Positions 7,498 to 16,873 are shown, numbered from the stretch's first letter. The stretch is DNA of 64,000 nt from Muriicola sp041358175 (GCF_041358175.1 NZ_JBGKBE010000001.1:682001-746000); one strand, 5' to 3'. Numbers and translations are program-made. Notes: a model not told the origin generated them from the letters alone.

Positions 7498-10400
7498 CTA
7501 ATTTTTGCTCTTCTCATATCCCGGAGGACGCATCCACCTCACCGGAGCTTCCGGCTCTGGCATCATTTTAAATTCCTGAGTTTTGAGTAGTCTCATTGCT
7601 TCTTCAATGCTTTTTTCCAGTTGTGGATCATGCCCTTCCAACACCATTTTTGGATCCTGAATGACTTCAATATCCGGTGCAATTCCTTCACCTTCAACGG
7701 CCCATTCCCCGTTCGCATCATAGAATCCCCCACGAGGGGCCACCATACGGCCACCATCTATAAATCTCGGGGTATCCCAGGTGCCTACCAGGCCTCCCCA
7801 TGTCCTTGTACCTATAAGGGGTCCTAAATTCTTTACTTTAAACATATAGGGCAAAAGATCTCCTCCTGAACCAGCCCTTTCATTGATGATCATTACCTTG
7901 GGGCCCCAAATTCCTGCAATGGGGGTTGTCCAGGGTCTGTTGTCATTGGTTTTACTATTGAAATAACCCACTAAGGTACGGTCCATAATATCAATCATAT
8001 AGTCGGCTGCAGAGCCTCCCCCGTTATTGCGTTCGTCAATGATTACGCCTTTCTTGTCTTGCTGGGCGAAATAGTAGCGGTTAAAATATTCAAATCCCCT
8101 TCCCCCCGTATTTGGAACATATACATAAGCCAGTTTTCCTTCTGACAAGGCATCAACTTTTTTGCGATTTCCTTCGATCCAATCCATAGTCCTCAACATA
8201 TATTCATTGCTTACAGGTTTAATCAAGATCTCTTTTGCATCTTTCAATTCGGTACCCGAAGCAACGCTCAGGAGAGTTTCCCTTCCTGCCGTTTGTTCTA
8301 ATAAACTATATGGATTTACATCTGATGTGAGGGGTTTGCCGTTTATGGCCAGAATATAATCCCCAACTTTTACATCAATACCGGGCAAGTGTAAGGGAGC
8401 ATTCAGTCCGGGATTATACAATTCTCCGGAATATATCTTAGTGATACGATAGTGCCCTCCAGAAATTTCCAGGTCGCATCCTAATAAACCAACTGGTACA
8501 TCGTCTATATCAGGGAGGTCACCTCCGGAAACATAAGAGTGGCCAATGGCGACTTCCCCGCTCATGATATCAACCACGTAGTTAAGATCGGTACGGTGAC
8601 GCACATGATTTATCCAGGGGGAATACCATTCGTAGATAAGGTTCCATGGAGCACCGTGCACATTGTCCACATAGAGGAAATCGCGCATAAAGCGCCATCC
8701 TTCTTTAAAGATCTGATGATATTCTGCCCTGGGATCAACCTGTACTTTGATGTTGGTATCGAGCTTGCCCTCGCTGTTTTTAAAATCTCCCTTGGTTTCC
8801 GAAATATACCAGGAGCCATTTTGTTTCACCAATACGCTCTTCCTGTCTGAGGACGAGACGAGGTCGGATATATTCGTCCCAAAATCCTCCGCCTTCATTT
8901 CCTTCACATCGTATGTATGGATTTTTAGGTTGGGTTGATTAGGTACGTTTTCGGCTATGAACACCTTATGTTCAGGCCCTGTTTCCATGAACACATAGTT
9001 TCGATCCTCCAATTTGAGCGGGATAATTCGGGAGTAGATTCCCTCGGCATCTATCCGGACATTGACTTTTTTTTCCACATCTTCCTCCTTGCCCTTCTTT
9101 TTGTCGCCGTCCTTTTTTGCGGGTGGTAAGGAAGTATTCACTTCTTCTTCATCAGAAGTAGGAAGGTTTGGAGCCTTGCCGTCTGATGCAAGTACCAAAG
9201 CATATAAACTTCGGGTCACTTGTGGATCGTATGAACTCATGTCTAACCAACCCGATTGCAAACCGTAATTGGTACTTGCCAGAAAATAGAGGTATTCCCC
9301 TCCTTCATCCCAGACCGGACTTATCGCATCTGCCATGCCGTCGGTGAGCTGGATTTCTTTTTTCTCCTGCACATCATAGGCAAAAATCGCCTTAAAATGG
9401 CTATTCAATTGCTTGGAATAGGCTATCCAGCGACTATCCGGTGACCATAAGGGATTCATGGTTCGGTTAGGGTGGGCGTATCGGTCTGTAGCTACTTTCT
9501 GGACATTGCCTGAGTTCAGGGATATAACCCAGACATTGTAATCCGTATCAGAATAGGCGATATAATTCCCATCAGGTGACCAATCAGGTTCAAAGTAGAA
9601 AGTAGGATTGGGAAGGGGGTAGCTCCTTGGATTACTTCCCTCCTGATCTGAGACGACCAATTGATATTCCCCGCTCTCATCTGAGAACCAGGCGATCTTA
9701 TCCCCTTTGGGAGACCAAACCGGATAACGGTCGGCCACTCCGGGGGAATTTGTGAGATTTCGGTAGGTGCCCTTCTCCTTTGGGACACTGATAATCTCCC
9801 CACGATATTCAAAAAGAGCCCTTTTCCCTGTAGGAGACAGGTTTGCATGGCTGAGGTCATTCCCTTTGACTTCCTCCCATCTGGGGCGGGCAAAGTTCAT
9901 ATCTCCTTTAACCTCGATAATCAATTGTTGGGTGGAATTGTCTGAAGGATTCAGCAAATGAAGATATCCACCCTGGTCATAGACGATTCGGCCTGGTCCG
10001 GCATCCAGGCTTTTTACGTCAAATTTTTTGTGAAAGGTATGCTGTTTTTCTTCCCCGGACGCAGGGTCATAAGACCAGATATTGCTGGCCAGATCGCGCT
10101 CGGAAAGGTAGAAAACCTTGTTTTGAAACCAAACAGGATCAAGGTGACGTTCCTTTGTGGGTTGAGGTGTCCTTTGGAGCTCTCCTGTAGCCAGTTCAAC
10201 TATCCAGACAGGCATGGCCTGCCCACCGCGGTAATTCCTCCATTCAGGATCCCAGAAAGTGATAGGTGTATAGGCAGCATATTTGCCATCGGGGGAAATC
10301 TCCCCGTAGGCCGCTCTCGGGATATTTATAGCTGTTGGAAATCCGCCATCAGGAGATACTTTGTATAGTTTGTTGGTTTGGGTAGGCCTGGCTTCTCTGG

Positions 10401-10764
10401 CCGATCGGAATAAGATCTCACCATCCGGGGTCCAGCCCTGAACAACATCCGCTCCCGGATGCCAGGTAAGCCTTTTTGGTTCCCCTCCCGAAACGGGTAT
10501 GATATAGACATCGCTATTACCATCGTATTCTGCAGTAAAAGCGATCCGGGAACCATCATTGGAAAAATGTGGTGAGAATTCATATCCCTCATTGCTGGTC
10601 AGCCGTTGGGCATGCCCCCCATTGGCAGATACTTTCCACAGATCGTTTGCGTACACAAAAACAATATCCGAGCCTGATAGTGTCGGTTGCCTCAGGAGTT
10701 GTGTTCCCTGAGCTGAAATAGTTGTAGAAATGAGGAAGAACAGAAGCAGATTTAGTGTTTTCAT
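7498..10764 (-). CDS. Tricorn-like S41 peptidase, secreted
   Basis: This is a 1,088-residue exported homologue of archaeal tricorn protease. It has a signal peptide, then two PD40 beta-propeller regions (about residues 30-560, with repeated SPDG, SPKGDKI and TPDGE motifs). A low-complexity lysine/glutamate stretch (KKDGDKKKGKEEDVEKK) interrupts the second propeller region. A PDZ domain (DVKVGDYILAINGKPL) and a C-terminal S41 catalytic domain follow. The nucleophile is Ser966 in NERAGSGGD, with IDERNNGGG upstream. It should degrade peptides in the periplasm in the same way as the S9 enzyme encoded nearby. Confidence 0.92.
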   Translation of the reverse strand: MKTLNLLLFFLISTTISAQGTQLLRQPTLSGSDIVFVYANDLWKVSANGGHAQRLTSNEGYEFSPHFSNDGSRIAFTAEYDGNSDVYIIPVSGGEPKRLTWHPGADVVQGWTPDGEILFRSAREARPTQTNKLYKVSPDGGFPTAINIPRAAYGEISPDGKYAAYTPITFWDPEWRNYRGGQAMPVWIVELATGELQRTPQPTKERHLDPVWFQNKVFYLSERDLASNIWSYDPASGEEKQHTFHKKFDVKSLDAGPGRIVYDQGGYLHLLNPSDNSTQQLIIEVKGDMNFARPRWEEVKGNDLSHANLSPTGKRALFEYRGEIISVPKEKGTYRNLTNSPGVADRYPVWSPKGDKIAWFSDESGEYQLVVSDQEGSNPRSYPLPNPTFYFEPDWSPDGNYIAYSDTDYNVWVISLNSGNVQKVATDRYAHPNRTMNPLWSPDSRWIAYSKQLNSHFKAIFAYDVQEKKEIQLTDGMADAISPVWDEGGEYLYFLASTNYGLQSGWLDMSSYDPQVTRSLYALVLASDGKAPNLPTSDEEEVNTSLPPAKKDGDKKKGKEEDVEKKVNVRIDAEGIYSRIIPLKLEDRNYVFMETGPEHKVFIAENVPNQPNLKIHTYDVKEMKAEDFGTNISDLVSSSDRKSVLVKQNGSWYISETKGDFKNSEGKLDTNIKVQVDPRAEYHQIFKEGWRFMRDFLYVDNVHGAPWNLIYEWYSPWINHVRHRTDLNYVVDIMSGEVAIGHSYVSGGDLPDIDDVPVGLLGCDLEISGGHYRITKIYSGELYNPGLNAPLHLPGIDVKVGDYILAINGKPLTSDVNPYSLLEQTAGRETLLSVASGTELKDAKEILIKPVSNEYMLRTMDWIEGNRKKVDALSEGKLAYVYVPNTGGRGFEYFNRYYFAQQDKKGVIIDERNNGGGSAADYMIDIMDRTLVGYFNSKTNDNRPWTTPIAGIWGPKVMIINERAGSGGDLLPYMFKVKNLGPLIGTRTWGGLVGTWDTPRFIDGGRMVAPRGGFYDANGEWAVEGEGIAPDIEVIQDPKMVLEGHDPQLEKSIEEAMRLLKTQEFKMMPEPEAPVRWMRPPGYEKSKN

Positions 10765-10883
10765 GGGATATGATTTATCCTATGAAAGTAGAGAAAAAAG
10801 ACGAGCTAATCAATCCCTATTGATCATCATCAGATCTGCATAATGCTCAATAAATGTGAAGAAGAATAATATGATTTTAAAAT

Positions 10884-11282
10884 CTATTTCGTAGTGATCC
10901 TGATAACCCCATTCGCTCCTCTTGCGCCATATTCAGAAGCATCGGCACCGTAAAGGGCTTCTATTTCTGCAACGTTGACGTTGTCGACAATTTGATCAAT
11001 GCTCTTAAAAGAAGTGCCCACAATATATCCGTTAAGGACATAAAGAGGTTCCTGAGAACCTTCCAAAAGCATAGAATTATTGGCTTTATTAAAGAATGGA
11101 ATACCCCCTTTAACAACAACTCCTGGTAAACGTCTAATTTGGTTTAGTAAAGAGATGGTAACCCTGTTTTTATCGTCTAATGATTTTTCCAGAGAAACGC
11201 CGGAATCCCCGGTCTTCTTAGCGGGTCCGCAAGCAGTGAAGGCAAACAGGCCTAAACAGAATAATAAGATAAATTGTTTCAT
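10884..11282 (-). CDS. Plug-only TonB-receptor-like lipoprotein
   Basis: This is a 132-residue lipoprotein. I chose ATG 11282 rather than 11306 because it begins directly at the lipoprotein signal (MKQFILLFCLGLFAFTAC, lipid-attachment Cys18). The mature part resembles the plug domain of TonB-dependent receptors: LLEGSQEPLYVLNGYIVG, IVDNVNVAEIEALYGADA, and the closing YGARGANGVIRITTK. There is no carboxypeptidase-like region and no beta-barrel. The reading frame is complete and has its own lipobox, so it is not a truncated receptor by chance. Such stand-alone plugs are known in flavobacteria. Their role is unclear to me. Confidence 0.75.
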   Translation of the reverse strand: MKQFILLFCLGLFAFTACGPAKKTGDSGVSLEKSLDDKNRVTISLLNQIRRLPGVVVKGGIPFFNKANNSMLLEGSQEPLYVLNGYIVGTSFKSIDQIVDNVNVAEIEALYGADASEYGARGANGVIRITTK

Positions 11283-11392
11283 AAAATCAGCGTAATTCAG
11301 AGCCATGAAGATATGGTATTCCTTAGAGCTGTCCTATTTTTTGATCAAATGTCCTCAGAAACGAATGATTATATTTGGCAAAAATAACACAC

Positions 11393-11779
11393 ATGATATT
11401 ACTGGTACAGGTAACAGGAGCCTTGCTTGGATTGTTGGCCGTTTTATTTGGAGCTTTCGGGGCCCATGTTCTGAAAAAATCCCTTTCGGAAGAATTATTG
11501 AAGAGCTTCGAAACCGGAGTGAATTACCAGATGTACCACGCCATTTTACTGGTAGTACTGGGATTTAATCTCGGATTCACCACGCCTTTGGAAACCTATA
11601 TGGCCTATTGTTTTATTTTTGGAACCCTCCTTTTTTCTTTTAGCATTTACGGACTTTGTCTATCAGGTGCAAAGGGGAGGAAATGGAAATTTTTGGGTCC
11701 CGTCACCCCTATTGGTGGCTTGCTTTTACTGGCCGGATGGGCAATGCTTTTCTATTCCTTTATCGCGCACATTGTGTAG
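11393..11779 (+). CDS. DUF423 family membrane protein
   Basis: This is a 128-residue integral membrane protein with four hydrophobic helices and family motifs FGAFGAHVLK, TGVNYQMYHA and LGPVTPIGGLLLLAGW. I took ATG 11393. The open frame extends to TTG 11375, but the ATG begins right at the first helix. DUF423 (YgdD/YwdK-like) proteins have no established biochemical role. Its stop lies two bases from the stop of the convergent FeoB-associated gene. Confidence 0.88.
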   Translation: MILLVQVTGALLGLLAVLFGAFGAHVLKKSLSEELLKSFETGVNYQMYHAILLVVLGFNLGFTTPLETYMAYCFIFGTLLFSFSIYGLCLSGAKGRKWKFLGPVTPIGGLLLLAGWAMLFYSFIAHIV

Positions 11780-11781
11780 GG

Positions 11782-11925
11782 TCAATGACAGCCACAATCA
11801 TCTTCCCCGCATGGAGAAGACGACTTCTTCCCAGACCACAGCTTTTTTGGCAACAGAAATTTGTTGACCAGATAAGCCAGGGCGATAAAAAGTACCAGGT
11901 AAACCAGAACTGATTGAATACTCAT
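11782..11925 (-). CDS. FeoB-associated Cys-rich membrane protein
   Basis: A 47-residue ORF starting three bases after the feoB stop. It has one N-terminal transmembrane helix (SVLVYLVLFIALAYLVNKFL), a basic linker and a C-terminal metal-ligand tail, SPCGEDDCGCH. Small membrane proteins with a Cys-rich tail are known partners of FeoB in Bacteroidota and Firmicutes, and probably bind iron or help the transporter at the cytoplasmic face. The ORF is too short for usual gene-calling cut-offs, but its position, helix and CGxDDCGCH tail make it convincing. Confidence 0.88.
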   Translation of the reverse strand: MSIQSVLVYLVLFIALAYLVNKFLLPKKLWSGKKSSSPCGEDDCGCH

Positions 11926-11928
11926 ATT

Positions 11929-14151
11929 TTACTTCAATATTTGATAAGCCAGTAAGGCTACAAGATACGCAAAAACGCTCATAAAAACGAGCTGTGCCAG
12001 GGGCCATTTCCAGCTATTGGTCTCCCGTTGTACAATCGCCAATGTGCTCATGCATTGCATGGCAAAGGCGTAAAATAGAAGAAGTGAAATACCCGAAGCC
12101 AGGTTGAATAAAGGTTGGTCTGTCTCAGAATTTACTTCTGCTGCCATCCTATTCTTGATGGTTTCTTCTTCGTCATTACCAACACTGTAAATGGTTGCAA
12201 GTGTCCCCACAAACACTTCTCTTGCCGCAAAAGAAGTAAGTACAGCAATGCCGATCTTCCAGTCGTATCCCAAAGGCCTTACGATGGGTTCAATGGCTTT
12301 ACCGATATTACCGATGTACGAATTCTCGAGTTTAAAACTGGCGATCTCCTGCTTAACAGCTCTCTCTTCAAATACTTTTTGCCGGGCTATGAGGGAATCC
12401 TGAATTTGTGCGGGACTAATCGTGGACAGGGAATCAAGGGAAGCTTTATAGGCCGCAATCTTCTGTTGCATCGCGGCTTTATTATAGGGGGTATAGCCCT
12501 CTTCAGAGATCCGTTTTTGCACGAGGGTATCAGCCTCTGAAAAACGATCTGAAATACCATTAGACCCCAGAAACCATAGTACTATGGAGATGGCAAGAAT
12601 AATTTTCCCTGCTCCATAAACAAAACTCTTTGTCTTCTCAATTACCGTTATCGCCACATTTTTTAGCAATGGCAATTTATAGTTGGGCATTTCTATCACG
12701 AAGAAAGTCCGACTTTTAATCTTCAGTACTTTATGCAGAATCATGGCAGAAAATATGGCTGCCATAAATCCAAGGGCGTATAAAAGCATCAGGGTGAGGG
12801 CCTGATAACTGAGGCCAATAAACCTGCCTTCAGGGATCACCAGGGCGATAATGATAAGGTAAACGGGCAGTCGGGCTGAACAAGTAGTAAAAGGCGTGAC
12901 CAGTATAGTAATCAGGCGTTCCTTCCAATTCTCGATATTTCGCGTTGCCATAACAGCCGGTATTGCACAAGCCGTTCCTGAAATAAGGGGAACCACACTT
13001 TTTCCGCTTAGTCCGAAGGGCCGCATTACCCTGTCCATGAGAAAAACAACCCTGCTCATATAACCCGATTCCTCCAGAAGAGCTATAAACAGGAATAAAA
13101 ATGCGATTTGAGGGATAAAAATCACGATACCCCCAATCCCGGCCAGGATACCTTCCGCAAGCAAATCGGTAAAGACCCCCGGGGGCAGCGTATCTTTAAT
13201 CCACTCACTTCCAGCGGCAAATTGCTCATCAATAAAATCCATAGGATAGCTACTCCAGTCGTAAATGGCCTGGAAGATGGTAAGAAGGATCAGAAAGAAG
13301 ATCAGATAGCCGTAAACCTTATGTGTAAGAATCTTATCTAATGTTGCCCTGAATCCCTTGGCCGCCTTCAGGTCAACCTTATAGGCTTCCTTTAAAATCC
13401 CATTGATAAACTGGTACCTTAGGATGGTTTCTTTTTGCTGAAGTCGTTTTAGCTCGGATTTTGATTTTGTGCTGAAGTTACTTCGGTCCTGAATGCGTTT
13501 TTTTTCAATCGGCATAAAGTTGACATCCTGGGTGATTACAAGCCAAAGTTTATACAGATCCTCGTTGGGGAAGGTCTTTTTTAGACGATCAAAATAATCC
13601 GGGGCAATTACCGTGGTGTCAACATTAGGTTTGCTCGATAAGTTTTTATAATCGGCAATCAATTCCTTGATCTTATCAATCCCGGTATTTTTTCGCATAC
13701 TTACCAGGGCAACTTTTGTATCCAGTTTCTCTTCCAGTAAAGAAACGTCGAGGGATATCCCTTTTCTCGACATTCGGTCTGCCATATTGATCACAAGGAT
13801 AGTAGGTATTCTCAGGTCCTTGATCTGTGTAAAGAGTAGGAGGTTTCGTTTGAGGTTTTCCACATCGCTGATCACTACAGCGACATCGGGAAAGTCTTTG
13901 TCATTGCGGTTCAGCAGTAATTCAACGACTACGCTTTCATCCAGGGAAGTCGTGTTAAGGCTATAGGTTCCCGGGAGGTCTAATATGTGGGCTTTTACTC
14001 CCCTGGGTAGTTTACAAACCCCTTCTTTTTTTTCTACTGTGATCCCCGGGTAATTTCCAACCTTTTGTTTCAGTCCGGTAAGCTGATTAAACACAGAGGT
14101 TTTCCCGGTGTTTGGATTTCCAATAAGTGCAACGTTGATACTCTTGCTCAT
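11929..14151 (-). CDS. feoB: Ferrous iron transporter FeoB
   Basis: FeoB imports Fe2+ across the inner membrane, controlled by an N-terminal GTPase. This 740-residue protein shows G1 GNPNTGKTS (residues 11-19), G3 DLPG (58-61) and G4 NMAD (122-125). The two Gate motifs follow in the membrane region, around SGTACAIPAVMATR and GIAVLTSFAAREVFVG, with multiple helices to the C-terminus. A large soluble insertion (about residues 530-620, with VQKRISEEGYTPYNKAAMQQ) between helices is usual in Bacteroidota FeoB. The operon order is feoA, feoB, Cys-rich partner. Confidence 0.96.
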   Translation of the reverse strand: MSKSINVALIGNPNTGKTSVFNQLTGLKQKVGNYPGITVEKKEGVCKLPRGVKAHILDLPGTYSLNTTSLDESVVVELLLNRNDKDFPDVAVVISDVENLKRNLLLFTQIKDLRIPTILVINMADRMSRKGISLDVSLLEEKLDTKVALVSMRKNTGIDKIKELIADYKNLSSKPNVDTTVIAPDYFDRLKKTFPNEDLYKLWLVITQDVNFMPIEKKRIQDRSNFSTKSKSELKRLQQKETILRYQFINGILKEAYKVDLKAAKGFRATLDKILTHKVYGYLIFFLILLTIFQAIYDWSSYPMDFIDEQFAAGSEWIKDTLPPGVFTDLLAEGILAGIGGIVIFIPQIAFLFLFIALLEESGYMSRVVFLMDRVMRPFGLSGKSVVPLISGTACAIPAVMATRNIENWKERLITILVTPFTTCSARLPVYLIIIALVIPEGRFIGLSYQALTLMLLYALGFMAAIFSAMILHKVLKIKSRTFFVIEMPNYKLPLLKNVAITVIEKTKSFVYGAGKIILAISIVLWFLGSNGISDRFSEADTLVQKRISEEGYTPYNKAAMQQKIAAYKASLDSLSTISPAQIQDSLIARQKVFEERAVKQEIASFKLENSYIGNIGKAIEPIVRPLGYDWKIGIAVLTSFAAREVFVGTLATIYSVGNDEEETIKNRMAAEVNSETDQPLFNLASGISLLLFYAFAMQCMSTLAIVQRETNSWKWPLAQLVFMSVFAYLVALLAYQILK

Positions 14152-14157
14152 GAGGGA

Positions 14158-14394
14158 TTAGGCGTCTTCAATGATGTCGAGGGATATCAGGCGGGCGGTA
14201 GACCTCCTGATGGCAATATGTGAACCATTGACGTTGATATAGATGGGATCTTTAAAAGGGGCTATCTGAACCATTTCAATTTCATTGCCCGGAAGGCAGC
14301 CCAGTTCAAGGAGTTTTATAGGAAGGACATCATCGGCAAATTCCTTGATAATTCCACGTTGTCCCCTTTTTAAATCTACAACGGTATGGTCCAA
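14158..14394 (-). CDS. feoA: FeoA domain protein
   Basis: This is a 78-residue SH3-like cytoplasmic protein that assists FeoB. The sequence has the FeoA pattern LKRGQRGIIKEF, LLELGCLPGNEIEMVQ and a final IAIRRSTARLI. It ends six bases before feoB. Iron-dependent control is expected, but I could not identify a Fur or DtxR box with confidence. Confidence 0.92.
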   Translation of the reverse strand: MDHTVVDLKRGQRGIIKEFADDVLPIKLLELGCLPGNEIEMVQIAPFKDPIYINVNGSHIAIRRSTARLISLDIIEDA

Positions 14395-14423
14395 TTTTTA
14401 TTTAGATTGATTTTAAGTAAGCA

Positions 14424-14431
14424 CAAAAATA
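14424..14431 (-). promoter_or_regulatory. -7 promoter box of the feoAB operon
   Basis: On the minus strand this reads TATTTTTG (TAnnTTTG), 29 nt before the feoA start codon. No -33 element is evident. Confidence 0.35.
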
Positions 14432-14474
14432 GTGGAAAAAAATAGAATAAGGAGGGTGAATTAACGGAACTTTT

Positions 14475-15149
14475 TTATTCTGCGTAAGATGCTTTCAGGA
14501 TGTTTAGATCGTTAAGCAATTTTTCTATTTCCTCAGGGTTTGTGCCATCATAAGTTCCCCGGATTCTTTTTTCCTTGTCTACCAGGATGAAATTTTCTGT
14601 ATGTATCATGTCATAGGGCCCTCCGTCTCCATCAGACTTTACAGCCAGATAGGACTTCCTCGCGAGGTTGTAGATCTGTTTTTTATCTCCCGTTACCAGG
14701 TTCCATTTTTTGTCAATGACCCCTTTTTCCAGGGCGTATTTTTTAAGTTGGGGTACGGAATCGATTACAGGTGTTACCGAATGACTTAAAAGCAGCACTT
14801 CATCATCTTCGAGAATCTCATTTTGGATGGTAACCATATTTTCTGTCATAATTGGGCATATGGTTGGGCAAGTAGTGAAAAAGAAATCTGCCACATAGAT
14901 TTTGTCCCTGTAGTTTTCCTGAGTGATGGTGTCTCCATTTTGATTAACCAGAGAAAAGTCGGCAATAGTATGGTACTTCCTGACAAATTGAACCGAGTCG
15001 TCTACCAGTTCGGGATTAAAATCGGCAGGCTGGTACACCGGCAGTGCTTTCTGTGGCTTAAGGGCGTTGTAAAAAAGATAGACTATAACCGCAGAAATAC
15101 CCAATAAAACAATGCCCAGAAATCTGAATTTTTTAAAGAACTGCCGCAT
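14475..15149 (-). CDS. SCO1/SenC family copper chaperone-like protein
   Basis: SCO proteins deliver copper to the CuA site of cytochrome c oxidase or act as thiol reductants in the periplasm. This 224-residue protein has an N-terminal anchor helix (about residues 9-28) and a thioredoxin-like fold. Both copper ligands of the CxxxC motif are present (Cys94 and Cys98 in TTCPTICP), as is the distal His183 (MIHTENF). The length is normal. It sits alone on the minus strand, divergent from rseP. Confidence 0.93.
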   Translation of the reverse strand: MRQFFKKFRFLGIVLLGISAVIVYLFYNALKPQKALPVYQPADFNPELVDDSVQFVRKYHTIADFSLVNQNGDTITQENYRDKIYVADFFFTTCPTICPIMTENMVTIQNEILEDDEVLLLSHSVTPVIDSVPQLKKYALEKGVIDKKWNLVTGDKKQIYNLARKSYLAVKSDGDGGPYDMIHTENFILVDKEKRIRGTYDGTNPEEIEKLLNDLNILKASYAE

Positions 15150-15276
15150 TATAGTTTTTTACAAAGGTACTGCAGCGAAAACTGTCAATCAATAATCGTG
15201 AACTCCTGCGCTGCTAAAACTTTCTTAAAAATTTCCGGGCTGTTGGAGTTTCTTTTTTTTAGACCCCCTAAAAGCG

Positions 15277-15284
15277 TACTTTTG
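15277..15284 (+). promoter_or_regulatory. -7 promoter box of rseP
   Basis: TACTTTTG matches TAnnTTTG and ends 23 bp before ATG 15308. Confidence 0.35.
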
Positions 15285-15307
15285 TCCACCAAAATAAGAT
15301 TTCTTCA

Positions 15308-16660
15308 ATGAATCCGATCGTTATACAGACTATTCAATTCTTTATGAGCCTTTCCCTGCTGATTGTTCTGCATGAGTTGGGACACTTTATTCCCGCGAAG
15401 CTCTTTAAGACCAGGGTGGAGAAATTTTACCTCTTTTTTGATATCAAATATTCTCTGTTTAAAAAGAAAATCGGGGAGACCGTTTACGGGATTGGATGGT
15501 TACCGCTGGGCGGATATGTAAAAATCGCCGGGATGATCGATGAGAGCATGGACAAGGAGCAGATGCAGGAGCCTCCCAAACCCTGGGAATTCAGGAGTAA
15601 GCCATCCTGGCAGCGACTCATTATAATGCTGGGTGGGGTAACCGTGAATTTTATCCTAGCTGTTATTATCTACATTGGAATGGCATATGCCTATGGAGAC
15701 CAGTTTATTCCCACGGAAAGCCTAAAGGATGGGGTATGGGTAACCGAAGAAAATATAGGGGATAAGCTTGGCATACAGACAGGGGATAAAATTTTAGAGG
15801 TTGATGGAAATAAAGTTGAAAATTTCAACAGTCTTTTTTTAGAGATCGTCAATGGAAATTCCATAACCATCGAGAGGGATGGGCAGATCATTGAGATGGA
15901 AATCCCAGTCGATTTTATTGCCACCTTGCTCGAAGATGAAGATAAGGTACGTTTTTTAAGTCCCAGGGTCCCCTTTATTGTGGGAGCAATTCCTGAAGTT
16001 TCAGCTAACAAGAACTCAGGGCTGAAGATAAATGACCTAATCGTTGCAGTAGGGAATGACCAGATGACCTATTTTGATGAGGCCAAAGCTGTTTTGGAAA
16101 AATACACAGGGCAGGAAACAGTTCTTACCGTTGAACGAGATGGGCGCAGGGAACAAATACCTGTCGTTATCAGTGATTCTGCCACCATTGGGGTTAATCT
16201 GGGTAGCCTGACCTATGATGAAATGGAAAAACGAGGATTTTTAAGATTGGAAACAAAGAAATACTCTTTCGCCGAATCGATTCCGGCGGGCATTGATAAA
16301 GGAGTTACTACCTTGACGGGTTATGTAAAACAGCTTAAAAAGATCTTTAATCCGGAAACGGGGGCCTACAAAGGAGTGGGTGGCTTTGCAGCGATAGGGA
16401 GCATGTTCCCGGATACCTGGAACTGGCCTGCGTTCTGGAACACAACGGCTTTGATTTCGATCATTCTTGCGTTTATGAATATCCTCCCGATTCCGGCATT
16501 GGATGGCGGACATGTTATGTTCTTACTCTACGAGATGATCAGTGGAAGGAAGCCAAGTGATAAATTTATGGAGTATGCCCAGATGACCGGATTTTTTCTT
16601 CTCATTGCCCTCTTATTGTTTGCCAATGGGAATGATATCTACAAGGCAATATTCAAATAA
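15308..16660 (+). CDS. rseP: RseP-type site-2 zinc metalloprotease
   Basis: This is an intramembrane metalloprotease that cleaves single-pass membrane substrates, in E. coli the anti-sigma factor RseA. The 450-residue protein has the zinc site HELGH at 22-26 in the first helix. Two PDZ domains follow (around residues 150-300; GIQTGDKILEVDGNKVENF and GLKINDLIVAVGNDQ). The second zinc-ligand segment NILPIPALDGGH has Asp399. All catalytic residues are intact. Its target here is unknown. Confidence 0.95.
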   Translation: MNPIVIQTIQFFMSLSLLIVLHELGHFIPAKLFKTRVEKFYLFFDIKYSLFKKKIGETVYGIGWLPLGGYVKIAGMIDESMDKEQMQEPPKPWEFRSKPSWQRLIIMLGGVTVNFILAVIIYIGMAYAYGDQFIPTESLKDGVWVTEENIGDKLGIQTGDKILEVDGNKVENFNSLFLEIVNGNSITIERDGQIIEMEIPVDFIATLLEDEDKVRFLSPRVPFIVGAIPEVSANKNSGLKINDLIVAVGNDQMTYFDEAKAVLEKYTGQETVLTVERDGRREQIPVVISDSATIGVNLGSLTYDEMEKRGFLRLETKKYSFAESIPAGIDKGVTTLTGYVKQLKKIFNPETGAYKGVGGFAAIGSMFPDTWNWPAFWNTTALISIILAFMNILPIPALDGGHVMFLLYEMISGRKPSDKFMEYAQMTGFFLLIALLLFANGNDIYKAIFK

Positions 16661-16678
16661 AAATATTAGGGTCTACTA

Positions 16679-16709
16679 TTGGGGGATTTGAAAGAAACTG
16701 CTATCTTTG
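16679..16709 (+). promoter_or_regulatory. Promoter of tRNA-Asn
   Basis: TTG at 16679-16681, a 20-bp spacer and TATCTTTG at 16702-16709 match the full Bacteroidota sigma-A promoter (TTG, N17-23, TAnnTTTG). It lies 23 bp before the mature tRNA 5' end. Confidence 0.6.
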
Positions 16710-16732
16710 GCCCCTCTAAAAAGAGATATTAT

Positions 16733-16806
16733 TCCTCCTTAGCTCAGTTGGTTAGAGCATCTGACTGTTAATCAGAGGGTCCTTGGTTCGAGTCCAAGAG
16801 GGGGAG
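16733..16806 (+). tRNA. tRNA-Asn (GTT)
   Basis: A 74-nt cloverleaf. Acceptor strands TCCTCCT (16733-16739) and AGGGGGA (16799-16805) pair. The D-arm contains AGCTCAGTTGGTTAGAGC. The anticodon loop CTGTTAA is flanked by TCTGA/TCAGA, giving anticodon GTT. The T-arm is CTTGG-TTCGAGT-CCAAG and the discriminator is G16806. CCA is not encoded. The gene appears intact and functional although its 3' end served as an integration site. Confidence 0.95.
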
Positions 16807-16846
16807 CTAAGAAGCAGAGCAGAGCTCGCTTCATCGCTACACTTAA

Positions 16847-16873
16847 GCCATCCACATAGTGGGTGGCTTTTTT
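16847..16873 (+). terminator. Rho-independent terminator after tRNA-Asn
   Basis: GCCATCCAC (16847-16855) and GTGGGTGGC (16859-16867) form a 9-bp stem with one G-T pair and a 3-nt loop, followed by six T. Confidence 0.65.
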
